This document shows positions 24,772-33,139 of a stretch of DNA of 43,682 nucleotides, one piece after another. How positions within the stretch are numbered: the stretch's first letter is position 1; the number at the start of each line of letters is the position of its first letter. This DNA comes from Candidatus Moranbacteria bacterium UBA2206 (GTDB taxonomy: Bacteria; Patescibacteriota; Minisyncoccia; Moranbacterales; UBA2206): assembly GCA_002328565.1 (NCBI GenBank), contig DCUU01000004.1, positions 1-43,682 on the forward strand, in the 5' to 3' direction. The position numbers were made by a program, and so were the translations under genes. The notes below the pieces were generated by a model that did not search any database, was not told where the DNA came from, and was given only the letters and a program-made list of their open reading frames with translations.

Positions 24772-26011
24772 ATTTTGGATAAAAGCTGATAATAATCAAA
24801 AACAAAGCAAGGATAATAGGGGAATAAAGACCAGTTTCTACAATAGAATGAACGCTAAAAATAACCAAACTCAAAAAAAATCCAACATAGGCCATATCTC
24901 TCTTAGAAAAAAACCAAAAATTCCAAAGCGTTATAAATAAAATAAAAATCCAAACCAAACTAGTCAATATGCCGGTTTCAACTGCAATGTCTAAGTAAGT
25001 ATTATGTGCATAAATTGGATTTCTATAACCTATCTGATTGTCTACTTCTAGAGAAAAATTTCCGATTCCTGTGCCAAAAAACGGCTTTTTCTTGATTATC
25101 TCCAAGGATTTTTGCCACATCGCAATCCTTCCCATATTTGATCCCTCCTGTGAATCAAAACTTGAAACAAATCTCTGTGAAACCGGACCAGGAACCGAAA
25201 ACATTAAAACAAAAAATATCACCACCAAACCCGACGCTATTCTATGTTTCCACATCATTCTTTTCCAAAAAACAAAAAGGAAAGTGGCCGCTCCTACAGC
25301 TATCGCCACATATCCACCACGTGAAAAAGTCAAAATATTTGCTATAAAAATAACTACAAAAGAAAACGTCCAAAAAACTTTTTTTCTTGAACTAAAAAAT
25401 AGTATCACGGAAAGAGGTAGTACCATTCCCAAAAATAGTGAGAAAGCATGTGGGTCTGGGAAGATTGCAATTGAGCGAAAATAATTATGCCCAGAAACTC
25501 CCACTAAAAAACTTGGGTGCCTTGCCACCATTTGCGCCAAATTTTCTCCCCAGAAAATAGGTCCGATAAAATTGAAATAGAAATTTGAAATTTCCTCGTG
25601 GCTCCAGAAAAATTGCGAAGAAAATTGGATGATTCCAATAATTGAAACTAGGGTGCCGGATAAAACCACTGTTTTTAGGGTTTTTATCACCCTTTCCTTG
25701 TTAATTAAAATATCTTTCGCCACAAAATAAAGCGGAAAAATAGAAAACAAATAGGCTAGTTTTCTTACCGCCCAAAGATAATTTTGGGCAAAAAACAAAG
25801 AAACTATGCTCAAAAAAAGAAAAACCAGAATTGCTTTTGCTTGAGAATCAAAAATTATTTTTTTCTTATTTTTTATCTTACTATAAGCCCAAAAAAAGAA
25901 TAGGATTAAAATAAAAATCCTTATCGAAGCTAAATCAACACCCTGCGTTGGATTAAGCGCAATTTGAAAAGGTAGATAAAAATATAGTAATAAGAAAAAA
26001 TTAAATATCAT
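24761..26011 (-). CDS. O-antigen ligase/polymerase family membrane protein
   Basis: This 416-residue polytopic protein has the WaaL/Wzy signature: FIANILTFSRGGYVA, then SNMGRIAMWQKSLEIIKKKPFFGTGIGNF and YAHNTYLDIAVETGI (near residue 335). The residues around FSRG and AHN match the catalytic Arg and His region of the family. It shares these blocks with the gene after it, so the pair looks like an old duplication. The product would polymerise or transfer lipid-linked glycan units exported by the flippase upstream. The 150-bp element E2 lies between it and the GT2 gene. Confidence 0.85.
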   Translation of the reverse strand: MIFNFFLLLYFYLPFQIALNPTQGVDLASIRIFILILFFFWAYSKIKNKKKIIFDSQAKAILVFLFLSIVSLFFAQNYLWAVRKLAYLFSIFPLYFVAKDILINKERVIKTLKTVVLSGTLVSIIGIIQFSSQFFWSHEEISNFYFNFIGPIFWGENLAQMVARHPSFLVGVSGHNYFRSIAIFPDPHAFSLFLGMVLPLSVILFFSSRKKVFWTFSFVVIFIANILTFSRGGYVAIAVGAATFLFVFWKRMMWKHRIASGLVVIFFVLMFSVPGPVSQRFVSSFDSQEGSNMGRIAMWQKSLEIIKKKPFFGTGIGNFSLEVDNQIGYRNPIYAHNTYLDIAVETGILTSLVWIFILFITLWNFWFFSKRDMAYVGFFLSLVIFSVHSIVETGLYSPIILALFLIIISFYPKYEK

Positions 26012-26029
26012 AAGGATAATATGCCTCAG

Positions 26030-26176
26030 AGAATCTGTGCATTTAATTATATTAAGAGCTTACGGAGGCGCTATCAAACTAATTATTACAGAAAATTATT
26101 CGTACTGTCGAGATTCTCATTTAGTATAAAACTCTTGCGCCGTAGCGCGTTTAATATAATTAAATGTGCAGATTCT
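26030..26176. repeat. 150-bp palindromic element, copy E2
   Basis: The ends AGAATCTGTGCATTTAATT and AATTAAATGTGCAGATTCT pair. Core blocks at 26054 (AAGAGC), 26104 (ACTGTCG) and 26147 (GCGTTT) match copy E1 at 23487, 23539 and 23582. It lies inside the glycan operon, between a GT2 gene and a WaaL-like gene on the minus strand. Confidence 0.85.
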
Positions 26177-26190
26177 AAAAATATAAAAAC

Positions 26191-26976
26191 TCAACAAAAC
26201 ACTTTGCGCGCCATTTTCACAATCAACCACTCAAAAAAATTTCGATGTTTTTTAAAGTAGTATTCTTGCGCCTTATAGTAGTCTCTTTTTTGACAACATT
26301 GTTTTTGATAGCTTTTTCCGCCGATATGTTTCACAGAGAAGTTTGGATTATACAAAACTTTGCTTCCTGTTTTTTTCACTCTCTTACATAAATCCATATC
26401 TTCAAAATACATAAAAAATTTTTCATCAAAACCGCTAACTTTTTCAAAAATTTCTCTTCGAATAAAAAGCGCTGTGCCGGAAACCCAATCAACTTCTGTG
26501 CATTTTTTTGCTTGCCAAACCTTCCGGCTACTTGCCAAGCCTAGATTATTCCTTATTAGGTTAATTAAGTTAATTTCATGTCCGGCGCTCCATGGTTGAA
26601 TTTTTTTATTATCCTTAATCATCAGCTGACTCCCAACAACACCCAGCGTGTTGTCTTTTTCAAATAAAGAAATAACCTCGCCTATATTTTCAGAAATAAT
26701 TTCCGTATCAGGATTTAGAAATAATATAATACCTCCCTTCGCAATTCTAGCCCCAATATTATTTCCAGCACCAAAGCCTGCGTTTTTATCATTATTTATT
26801 ATTTTTAAATTTTCTTGAAAACCTAGCCTTATCTCCTCTTCTTGATCATTATTCACTATAATAATTTCTTCTAAAAATTCTTTATTTATTTTTTCCCGAA
26901 TTGAAACTACACATTTTTCCAAAAAATCCGCGCTCTTATAATTCACAATAATAATTGAAAGTTTTTTATTTAACAT
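26191..26976 (-). CDS. family 2 glycosyltransferase (rhamnosyltransferase-like)
   Basis: This 261-residue protein is a GT-A fold enzyme. LSIIIVNYKSADFLEKCV forms the N-terminal nucleotide-binding strand, NAGFGAGNNIGA the Gly-rich loop, and LFLNPDTEI the metal-binding DxD-type site. Further on it has DWVSGTALFIRREIF and FFMYFEDMDLCKR with the acidic catalytic residues. This pattern is typical of bacterial rhamnosyltransferase-like GT2 enzymes that build surface glycans. It overlaps the preceding GT2 gene by 11 bp. Donor and acceptor sugars cannot be told from sequence. Confidence 0.9.
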   Translation of the reverse strand: MLNKKLSIIIVNYKSADFLEKCVVSIREKINKEFLEEIIIVNNDQEEEIRLGFQENLKIINNDKNAGFGAGNNIGARIAKGGIILFLNPDTEIISENIGEVISLFEKDNTLGVVGSQLMIKDNKKIQPWSAGHEINLINLIRNNLGLASSRKVWQAKKCTEVDWVSGTALFIRREIFEKVSGFDEKFFMYFEDMDLCKRVKKTGSKVLYNPNFSVKHIGGKSYQKQCCQKRDYYKAQEYYFKKHRNFFEWLIVKMARKVFC

Positions 26977-27823
26977 ACTTAAAATCTTCGTATGCTTTTT
27001 TTACTGATTCATTGATTGAAGTTTTTTGACTCTTCATATCTTTTTTGTTTTTTATCTTACGCAATAGAATATAGAAAAAAATCCACGGTCGCAAATAGGC
27101 AGGTGAATTTTTTTTGAAAAAAATCAGCCCCGACAGCACCAGCCAATAAATTTTGTTAGCTTTTTTTTCTTGGCTTTTTTCAAAGTGTCTAATTTGACTG
27201 CGCGCACAAACTGCTAGCTTATATCCCGCTCTTTTAGCTCGAACACTAAAATCTGCGTCTTCCCAATATAAAAAATAGTCCTCGTCTAGCAAGCCTATTT
27301 TTTTAAAAACTTCCTTTCTGATTATCATAACACAACCCGTAATATAATCTGATTGAAAATAATTTTCCTTTAGATTATTTCTCAAGTGCTCTGTTTTCAT
27401 TTTAAACCAATTAATTTCTCCTCCTGAAAACCAAACATTAGGAGATTCTCCTTCTAAAATCACAGGACTAGCAATTCCAATTTTCCCATCTTTTTCCATT
27501 AAATCTATCAATGGCCAAAGAAAATCTTTTTTAACTTGAACGTCGTAATTTAAAAGCAAGATATAATCCGCTGAGCGTTCCAGTGCATATTCAATCCCGA
27601 TATTATTACCAGCAGAAAAACCTAAATTTTCGCTGTTTTTTATGAAAACTATTTTAGGAAAAACTCTACGTGCTTCTTCAAAAGATCCATCTTTAGAATT
27701 GTTATCCACTAAAACTATTTCAAAATTCGAATAATCCACTTGAAAAACGCTCGTGAGTGTTTTTTTTAAGACTTCCTGTCCATTATAATTTAGAATTATT
27801 ATAAAAACCTTAGGTGTATTCAT
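26966..27823 (-). CDS. family 2 glycosyltransferase (rhamnosyltransferase-like)
   Basis: This 285-residue GT-A enzyme has VFIIILNYNGQEVLKKTL, then ILLLNYDVQV where LNYD stands for the more usual NPD. GCVMIIRKEVF and YFLYWEDADFSVRAKRAGY follow. It is homologous to the next gene, so the two are probably consecutive sugar transferases of one repeat unit. Its start overlaps the flippase stop by 4 bp (ATGA). The C-terminus (about 235-285) has hydrophobic and Lys-rich stretches that may hold it at the membrane. Confidence 0.9.
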   Translation of the reverse strand: MNTPKVFIIILNYNGQEVLKKTLTSVFQVDYSNFEIVLVDNNSKDGSFEEARRVFPKIVFIKNSENLGFSAGNNIGIEYALERSADYILLLNYDVQVKKDFLWPLIDLMEKDGKIGIASPVILEGESPNVWFSGGEINWFKMKTEHLRNNLKENYFQSDYITGCVMIIRKEVFKKIGLLDEDYFLYWEDADFSVRAKRAGYKLAVCARSQIRHFEKSQEKKANKIYWLVLSGLIFFKKNSPAYLRPWIFFYILLRKIKNKKDMKSQKTSINESVKKAYEDFKYVK

Positions 27824-29241
27824 TTTATATTTTTGCTAATTATACTAGCAATTTCTTCAGTTTTAACTGCCTTGGATAACCAGATAGCCAAAGCATAAAC
27901 AGCCGTACCAGAAAAAGCTAGAAGAAAAAAGTTAATTTCAGAAAAAACAAAAAAATAAATCGCCATCACTACACCCGAAAAAACAATTGCCCAAAAATTT
28001 TCCACCCTAGGAAAATATTTCAAATCTCTAATTATAATATAAAGCGTAGCTACTGTCACAAAAAGTTCCGTTGCCACAGAGATTATTGCCGAAGCAACAT
28101 AGGAATAAATCGGGATAAAAATCAGATTAGCCCCCACATTGAAAATAGCAGCCATAATCATAATTGCCATTAATTTTTTTTGTTTGTTACCGGAAATCAA
28201 AATGACATTAAATAGATTACTAAAAAACATACATCCCAAAGAAAAAACTAGGATGCGAAGAACTATACCTGAAGCAAAAAAGCCTTTCCCCCCAATAAGT
28301 TCCACGATTCCATCCGAAAGAAATATCGTACCCACAATCAAGGGAATAACAAAAAGCCAAAAAACCTTAAAAGTCTTATTGGAGATATCCCAAAAGCGTG
28401 CTTGATCAGAAAAAATGTTTTTTGATATAATCGGAAAAACTAGACCCACTATCATTGCTGGAAAAAAAGTAATGTTTTCAATCACCTTATAGGCCACATT
28501 ATATATTCCTACTTCCGCGCTAGTTTTCAAAACAGACAGCAGAATTGTGTCGATTTTGAAATAAATAAAACTAATAATCGCAGCAATTCCCAAAGGATAA
28601 GACTCTTTTATGAATTTTTTCCAATAAGTTAAATCAAATTTCAAAGAAAAAGATATATATTTTTTAGAAAAAAGGTATATCAAAGAAAAACTAATCATCA
28701 TATTAAAAAGAAGCGCAGTCATGATCCAAAGAAAACTCAAATTGAGTTTTATAGCATAAAAAACAAATAGCACCTGGATAACTTTCCCAGTCAATTCGGA
28801 AATGGCCACCCTATCCATGGCTAAATTTTTCTGAAAAACTCCATTTAATACTTGATAGGATGAAGAAAAAAGAAAGGAAAGCGCCACTATCATGATTGCT
28901 TGTTTAACCTCTGTCGGATAAGGAAAGAAGAAAACAATTATAGGCGCAAGCAACATTACTACAAAAGAAATACTTAATCGCAAAGCAAAAACATTACCAA
29001 TAATTTTCTTTTCATCCGCCCCCTCACGAGAAATTTCTCGAGTGACCGTAGAATAAAGTCCCAGATCAGCAATGGCGGTGAAAAAAGATAAAAACGCCAA
29101 CACTGTGGCGTAATTTCCAAAACCCTCCTGCCCAAGATATCTTGTAATTAACCCGATAGAGAGCAGTGCTAAAATAGTTGAAAGAATTTTAGAAAAACTG
29201 CTAACCAGAACATTATAAGCGATTTTTCTTGCGATAACCAT
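27820..29241 (-). CDS. Wzx-like polysaccharide flippase (MOP superfamily)
   Basis: This 473-residue protein has about 14 membrane segments. The N-terminus (KIAYNVLVSSFSKILSTILALLSIGLITRYLGQEGFGNYATVLAFLSFF) is typical of RfbX/Wzx flippases, including the GxxGFGxY turn. It would move lipid-linked sugar repeats from the cytoplasmic to the outer leaflet for the WaaL/Wzy-like proteins. It is the first gene of the minus-strand glycan operon. Its promoter should lie in 29242-29290, where TACGAA repeat remains and a TATAGT-like box occur. No initiating phosphoglycosyltransferase is found in this operon. Confidence 0.88.
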   Translation of the reverse strand: MVIARKIAYNVLVSSFSKILSTILALLSIGLITRYLGQEGFGNYATVLAFLSFFTAIADLGLYSTVTREISREGADEKKIIGNVFALRLSISFVVMLLAPIIVFFFPYPTEVKQAIMIVALSFLFSSSYQVLNGVFQKNLAMDRVAISELTGKVIQVLFVFYAIKLNLSFLWIMTALLFNMMISFSLIYLFSKKYISFSLKFDLTYWKKFIKESYPLGIAAIISFIYFKIDTILLSVLKTSAEVGIYNVAYKVIENITFFPAMIVGLVFPIISKNIFSDQARFWDISNKTFKVFWLFVIPLIVGTIFLSDGIVELIGGKGFFASGIVLRILVFSLGCMFFSNLFNVILISGNKQKKLMAIMIMAAIFNVGANLIFIPIYSYVASAIISVATELFVTVATLYIIIRDLKYFPRVENFWAIVFSGVVMAIYFFVFSEINFFLLAFSGTAVYALAIWLSKAVKTEEIASIISKNIK

Positions 29242-29291
29242 ATAATTACGAATTACGAAATAAACGAAAGTACGAAAAACTAAAACTATAA

Positions 29292-29433
29292 TTAAAGAAT
29301 AATTTTTTGAGAAATTTATGTTTGAGAACCCAAAAATTACCTAAAATTTTCCTATGACCGCCGTTGATTGAGGGAAAATTTTAGTAATAATTTTTAGGGT
29401 TCGAGTTAATTTCGAGAAAAAATAATTCTTTAA
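29292..29433. repeat. 142-bp long inverted repeat between jag and the flippase
   Basis: TTAAAGAATAATTTTTT (29292-29308) pairs with AAAAAATAATTCTTTAA (29417-29433) with one mismatch. The inner arms (GAACCCAAAAATTA, TAAAATTTTCC and their inverses) continue the stem to a loop ATGACCGCCGTTGATTGA. It can act as a terminator for the jag operon. The upstream flank has TACGAATTACG repeat remains (29244-29256). Confidence 0.8.
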
Positions 29434-29439
29434 TAAGAT

Positions 29440-29928
29440 TCAAACTAAATTAGCTGGCTTGATCACTACCCGCCGATCTTCTCCTTCGCCAGTGCTTTCG
29501 GTTTTAATTTGATCATTTTTAGCTAGCTCCATATGCACAAGTCGTCTTTCATATGGTGACATTGGACGCATTACCACTGCTCGTCCTTCCCGAAGGGATG
29601 TTTGGGCCATATTTTTCGCCAGAGCGAAAACAGATTCGTTTTTTTCTTGTCGATAAGAATTAACATCTAGAGTAAAATTGGCTTTATTTTCCGTTTTTCC
29701 ACGAAAAATTATCCTAGCCATATGTTGCAAGGCTTGAAGATTCACTCCATATTGTCCGATTAGATAGCTTGATTCTTCTGTTTTAATGTTAAAAACTAAT
29801 TCTTCCTGTTCTTGGTTTTGAGTTTCTATAATTTCAACCTCACAGGAAAATCCCATTTTTAAAACTAATTCTTCAATAGCTTTTTTTATCTCTTCTTTTA
29901 TTTCGGGCGTTATTTTCTCGTTTTCCAT
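29440..29928 (-). CDS. jag: Jag/KhpB RNA-binding protein (KH and R3H domains)
   Basis: This 162-residue protein has an N-terminal helical part, a KH domain (about 45-105, VFNIKTEESSYLIGQYGVNLQALQHMARIIF with the GxxG-type IGQYG loop) and an R3H domain (about 115-155, LREGRAVVMRPMSPYERRLVHMEL). Jag/KhpB binds small RNAs and mRNAs together with KhpA and affects cell-wall growth. It is normally next to yidC, as here. The ATG at 29928 was chosen; an upstream ATG at 29973 would translate the ATTCGCATG hairpin repeat and add a non-conserved extension. Stop is TGA. Confidence 0.92.
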   Translation of the reverse strand: MENEKITPEIKEEIKKAIEELVLKMGFSCEVEIIETQNQEQEELVFNIKTEESSYLIGQYGVNLQALQHMARIIFRGKTENKANFTLDVNSYRQEKNESVFALAKNMAQTSLREGRAVVMRPMSPYERRLVHMELAKNDQIKTESTGEGEDRRVVIKPANLV

Positions 29929-29936
29929 AAATTTCT

Positions 29937-29975
29937 TATTCGCATGGGCGCATTCGTAGCGCGCTATTCGCATGC
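29937..29975. repeat. ATTCGCATG hairpin repeat, copy 1
   Basis: ATTCGCATG, a short GC stem (GCGC/GCGC) around loop ATTCGTA, then ATTCGCATGC. It matches the reverse complement of 42795-42837, where the stem is GCCAC/GTGGC. It lies between yidC and jag, directly upstream of the jag start. Confidence 0.6.
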
Positions 29976-29981
29976 TTAAAA

Positions 29982-30743
29982 TTAACTATTAGTCTTTTCT
30001 TTTTCTAATACTTTCATCTGCTGAATTATAGCAAAAATAGTTGAAACAAGCCAATAGAGAGCTAGACCGGCCGGAAACTTTATCCCGATAAATAGAGTCA
30101 GGAGAGGTCCAAGGTACATCATTTGCTTTGACATTATCTGCGACATATCTGGTTGAGAATTTTTATTTTGCACAACTGTTTTAGGCGTCATCATTTTTAT
30201 TTGCACATATTGAGCTAGTGCCGCCAAAACAATGAGGATTATTTGAGGAATGACCTTAATATCTATCTGACTTAGATTAATAGTTTTAGACAGATCAATA
30301 ATTCCTAAAAAATATTGGTTTATTTGTCCTGGATTTGGAATAAATGAATATAGCTCTTTTGGATCTACTAATAATCCTGCATTAGAAATATTAAATAATA
30401 CTTGATAAATAGCAATTAGAAAAATAAGCTGAAAAATTGTTGGCAAACAGCCGGAAAAAGGATTAGTTTTATTTGTTTTATAAAACTCCATCAATGCTCG
30501 GCTTTGTTTTTCTTTGTCATTTTTGTGTTTTTCTTGAATTTCTTTGATTTTTGGTTGCATTTCTTGCATTTTTTTCTGCGATTGAATTTGTTTTTTGCTA
30601 AGCGGGATCAAAAGAAACTTCAAAACCAAGGTCACAATAATAATTGCCACACCAAAATCATGTAGCGGAATAAGATTGTAAACAAAAATTAAAAAGTTAT
30701 AAATCGGTCTATAAACAGTTTCCCCAAATAAAAAAGATATCAT
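29982..30743 (-). CDS. yidC: YidC/Oxa1/Alb3 membrane protein insertase
   Basis: This 253-residue protein has a short N-terminal segment and the five-helix YidC core: AIIIVTLVLKFLLIPLSKKQIQSQKKMQEMQPKI, the coiled cytoplasmic loop to NKTNPFSGCLPTIFQLIFLIAIYQVL, then ALAQYVQIKMMTP and the final FPAGLALYWLVSTIFAIIQQ. The first-helix polar residue is Lys/Lys (SKKQI). It lacks the large periplasmic domain of Proteobacterial YidC, as in Gram-positive forms. It inserts membrane proteins alone or with Sec. The rnpA gene ends 30 bp upstream. Confidence 0.95.
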   Translation of the reverse strand: MISFLFGETVYRPIYNFLIFVYNLIPLHDFGVAIIIVTLVLKFLLIPLSKKQIQSQKKMQEMQPKIKEIQEKHKNDKEKQSRALMEFYKTNKTNPFSGCLPTIFQLIFLIAIYQVLFNISNAGLLVDPKELYSFIPNPGQINQYFLGIIDLSKTINLSQIDIKVIPQIILIVLAALAQYVQIKMMTPKTVVQNKNSQPDMSQIMSKQMMYLGPLLTLFIGIKFPAGLALYWLVSTIFAIIQQMKVLEKEKTNS

Positions 30744-30773
30744 ATATATATACTATAAACTTATAAAAATTAA

Positions 30774-31115
30774 TTATATTAGTTTTGCTTTTTTTAATAC
30801 TGCTAAAACATCTCGCTCTAATTCATCCATCAAAAACTCTTTTTTACCACTTTTTTTGAGAGAAACCATCACGTCCCACCCTTTTTCTATCTTTTTTATA
30901 TTTTTCCTGAATATTTCCCGCAATTGCCGTTTAATTCGGTTTCTTTCTACTGCCTTGGAAGAAAATTTAATTCCAATAGAAAAACCTATTTTAGTTTCCT
31001 TACTATTATTACTTCTTATTTTCAAAAAAACCTCCCCAAAAGAAAAAAAGGTACCTGTGCGACTAATTACCTCAAAATCTTTTTTCTGAATAAGCCTGTT
31101 TTTACGAGGAAGCAT
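30774..31115 (-). CDS. rnpA: ribonuclease P protein component
   Basis: This 113-residue basic protein has the RnpA signature SSKAVERNRIKRQLREIFRK (the conserved RNR box, about 51-70) and an N-terminal LPRKNRLIQKKDF. It supports the catalytic RNA in tRNA 5' processing. Ten bases separate its start from the rpmH stop. The RNase P RNA gene is not seen in this window. Confidence 0.95.
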   Translation of the reverse strand: MLPRKNRLIQKKDFEVISRTGTFFSFGEVFLKIRSNNSKETKIGFSIGIKFSSKAVERNRIKRQLREIFRKNIKKIEKGWDVMVSLKKSGKKEFLMDELERDVLAVLKKAKLI

Positions 31116-31125
31116 AGAACTATAC

Positions 31126-31260
31126 TTATACGGATAGTTTTTTTCGACCAGCCTGTCTTCTTCTTTTTAGGACAGCTTTCCCATTTTTAGTGCTGTTTCT
31201 TTCGATAAAGCCGTGTCTTTTTTTTCTTCTGCCTGCTTTTGGTTGGTATGTTACGCTCAT
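31126..31260 (-). CDS. rpmH: 50S ribosomal protein L34
   Basis: This 44-residue protein, MSVTYQPKAGRRKKRHGFIE... ending RRRQAGRKKLSV, is a typical L34. The ATG at 31260 was chosen because upstream codons from 31371 are not L34-like and the length matches the family. It is followed by rnpA, yidC and jag. A TATAAT three bases before the ATG is not a convincing promoter. Confidence 0.97.
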   Translation of the reverse strand: MSVTYQPKAGRRKKRHGFIERNSTKNGKAVLKRRRQAGRKKLSV

Positions 31261-31420
31261 TTTATTATATTTAGTTAATTCAATTAAAATTCTAACAGTT
31301 AAAAGGCAAAAAGTCAATTTCTTGCATTTCTTTTTGTTTTGTATTATATATTTATTTATGGTCGTCCACACCTTATCAACATCTTTATCCCCTTTTTTCT
31401 TAGACTAGACTTTTTGGTTG

Positions 31421-31429
31421 TGATATACT
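31421..31429 (+). promoter_or_regulatory. extended -10 promoter of dnaA
   Basis: TGATATACT fits the extended -10 form (TGn plus TATACT), 39 bases before the dnaA ATG. TTATCAACA (31373-31381), a near DnaA box, is about 40 bp upstream and could allow autoregulation. The rpmH-dnaA gap (31261-31468) otherwise holds no gene and no perfect DnaA box. Confidence 0.45.
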
Positions 31430-31468
31430 TTTTTTAGTAAAACTTTCCTTATTAATTTAATCAAAAAA

Positions 31469-32845
31469 ATGACCAACGAGGAACTTTGGCAAACAGCCCT
31501 AGGTGAAATAGAGCTTTCTATCTCTAAAGCTAATTTTATTACTTGGTTTAAAAACACCTCTATTCTTTCCCTTAAAGATGGCCATGTAGTTATTGGCGTG
31601 CCCAATGGCTTTGCTAAGGAATGGCTAGAAAACAAGTATGATCTCTATATTTTACGCGCCCTAAAAAACATTCAGGGAGATGTAAAATCAGTTTCCTGCT
31701 TGATTTCTTCTGGCCCAACCCAATCCTTTCCTCAAACAAATAAGGAAATCACCGTTGACGCCGTGCAAGCACCAAAAAAATCACCTGTTTTTTATCAAAA
31801 AAAGCCTCCTGTAAGCCAAGAAAGTAACCTAAATCAAAAATATGTTTTTGAAAATTTTGTCATTGGCGGTAGTAATGAATTAGCTCGCGCTGCTTGCTAC
31901 GCCGTCTCAAAAAGCCTTGGAAATGTCTATAATCCACTATTTATCTATGGTGGAGTGGGACTAGGAAAAACTCACCTCATTCAATCAATTGGCAATGAAG
32001 CACTAAAAATAAACCCCCAAACTCGGGTAAAATACATTTCTTCCGAAAGATTTACTAGTGACTTAATAGATTCGATAAAAAATCAAAAAATTCAAGAATT
32101 TAAGGAGTATTACCAAAAAATAGACCTACTTATTATTGATGATATTCAGTTTATCTCAGGAAAAGAGAAAACTCAGGAAGAATTTTTTCATATTTTTAAT
32201 TATTTATACCAACTAAACAAACAAATCGTCCTTTCAAGTGATCGCGCCCCAAAAGCCATTCAAATTCTTGAGGAAAGATTACGTTCCCGTTTTGAAGGGG
32301 GAATGATTGCAGATGTTTCTAAACCAGACCTTGAAACAAGACTTGCTATTCTCAAAATAAAAGCAGCTCAAAATAAAGTAGAAATAACTGATGAAGCTCT
32401 GGAATTTATCGCAGCTAATATTAAAAATAATATTCGCGAATTAGAAGGAGCGCTAAACCGAGTGTCTGTAAGTGCACAACTTACCAAAAAATCAGTTGAT
32501 TCGGCTTATACAAAACAAGTTTTATCCGATATTATCTCGAGTGGTAAGAAAAAAGGCATTAATTACAAACATATTTTAAAGGCTGTTTCTGATTTTTATG
32601 AAATATCTCCTAATGATTTAGTAGCTAAAAACAGAAAAAGGGACGTAGTAAAGCCCCGTCAAATAGCTATGTTTCTTATGCGCACAGAACTTTCTTTTTC
32701 TTATCCAGGAATTGGTGATAGATTAGGCGGACGTGATCATACCACAGCCATCCATGCTTATGAAAAAATATCCGAGGCTTTGAAATTTGATGATAGATTA
32801 AATGAAGAACTAACCCAACTTAAAGACCTTTTATATAGTATTTAA
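31469..32845 (+). CDS. dnaA: chromosomal replication initiator DnaA
   Basis: This 458-residue protein has all four DnaA domains. Domain I is residues 1-80 (WQTALGEIELSISKANFITWF), and a Pro/Lys/Gln-rich linker is domain II. The AAA+ domain III has Walker A GGVGLGKTHLIQS (161-173), Walker B LLIIDDIQF (near 220) and the RSRFEGGM sensor/Arg region. Domain IV carries the helix-turn-helix and GGRDHTTAIHAYEKI (about 420), which reads DnaA boxes. It binds oriC, here directly downstream, melts it and recruits the helicase. Confidence 0.98.
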   Translation: MTNEELWQTALGEIELSISKANFITWFKNTSILSLKDGHVVIGVPNGFAKEWLENKYDLYILRALKNIQGDVKSVSCLISSGPTQSFPQTNKEITVDAVQAPKKSPVFYQKKPPVSQESNLNQKYVFENFVIGGSNELARAACYAVSKSLGNVYNPLFIYGGVGLGKTHLIQSIGNEALKINPQTRVKYISSERFTSDLIDSIKNQKIQEFKEYYQKIDLLIIDDIQFISGKEKTQEEFFHIFNYLYQLNKQIVLSSDRAPKAIQILEERLRSRFEGGMIADVSKPDLETRLAILKIKAAQNKVEITDEALEFIAANIKNNIRELEGALNRVSVSAQLTKKSVDSAYTKQVLSDIISSGKKKGINYKHILKAVSDFYEISPNDLVAKNRKRDVVKPRQIAMFLMRTELSFSYPGIGDRLGGRDHTTAIHAYEKISEALKFDDRLNEELTQLKDLLYSI

Positions 32846-33139
32846 ATAATTTTTCCGCATAACCTGTGGATAACCATCCTAAAAACCTCCCCACAACTCT
32901 GTGCTCAATCTAGTAAAATACCTGTTTCTAATTTGAAAGGTTTTAAAAATATATTTTTACATCCATTATTATCCTATCTAAAAAACACCCATTCTATACA
33001 CTTATCCAGTTCTTATCCACACATAATTAGGCTTATATAAAACAAAATAAACACTTATCCACCAATACTTATCTTCCTAATAATAGTAATAACTTTATAT
33101 TAATAATAAGAATAATTAAATACTAAATAAAAAAATATT
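32846..33139. other. oriC: replication origin (oriC) between dnaA and dnaN
   Basis: This gap contains perfect DnaA boxes TTATCCACA at 33013-33021 (+) and 32865-32873 (-, as TGTGGATAA), and near boxes TTATCCAGT (33002-33010) and TTATCCACC (33055-33063). The boxes are followed by TAATAATAGTAATAA (33078-33092), a run of five TAA/TAG triplets like the DnaA-trio of bacterial unwinding elements. Then comes an AT-only stretch up to dnaN. The layout boxes, trio, AT-rich DNA matches the dnaA-dnaN type of origin. No gene fits in this interval. Confidence 0.85.

Noticed and set aside
25038..25484. 148-codon plus-strand frame
   Set aside because: Antisense to the WaaL-like gene; Lys/Thr/Pro-rich shadow translation.
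29929..29973. Longer N-terminus for Jag
   Set aside because: The extra codons come from a hairpin repeat, and the KH/R3H protein is complete from 29928.
31264..31269. TATAAT as promoter of rpmH
   Set aside because: Three bases before the ATG and without TGn; chance matches are expected in such AT-rich DNA.
31261..31468. oriC in the rpmH-dnaA gap
   Set aside because: Only one near DnaA box; the dnaA-dnaN gap has the perfect boxes and the unwinding region.
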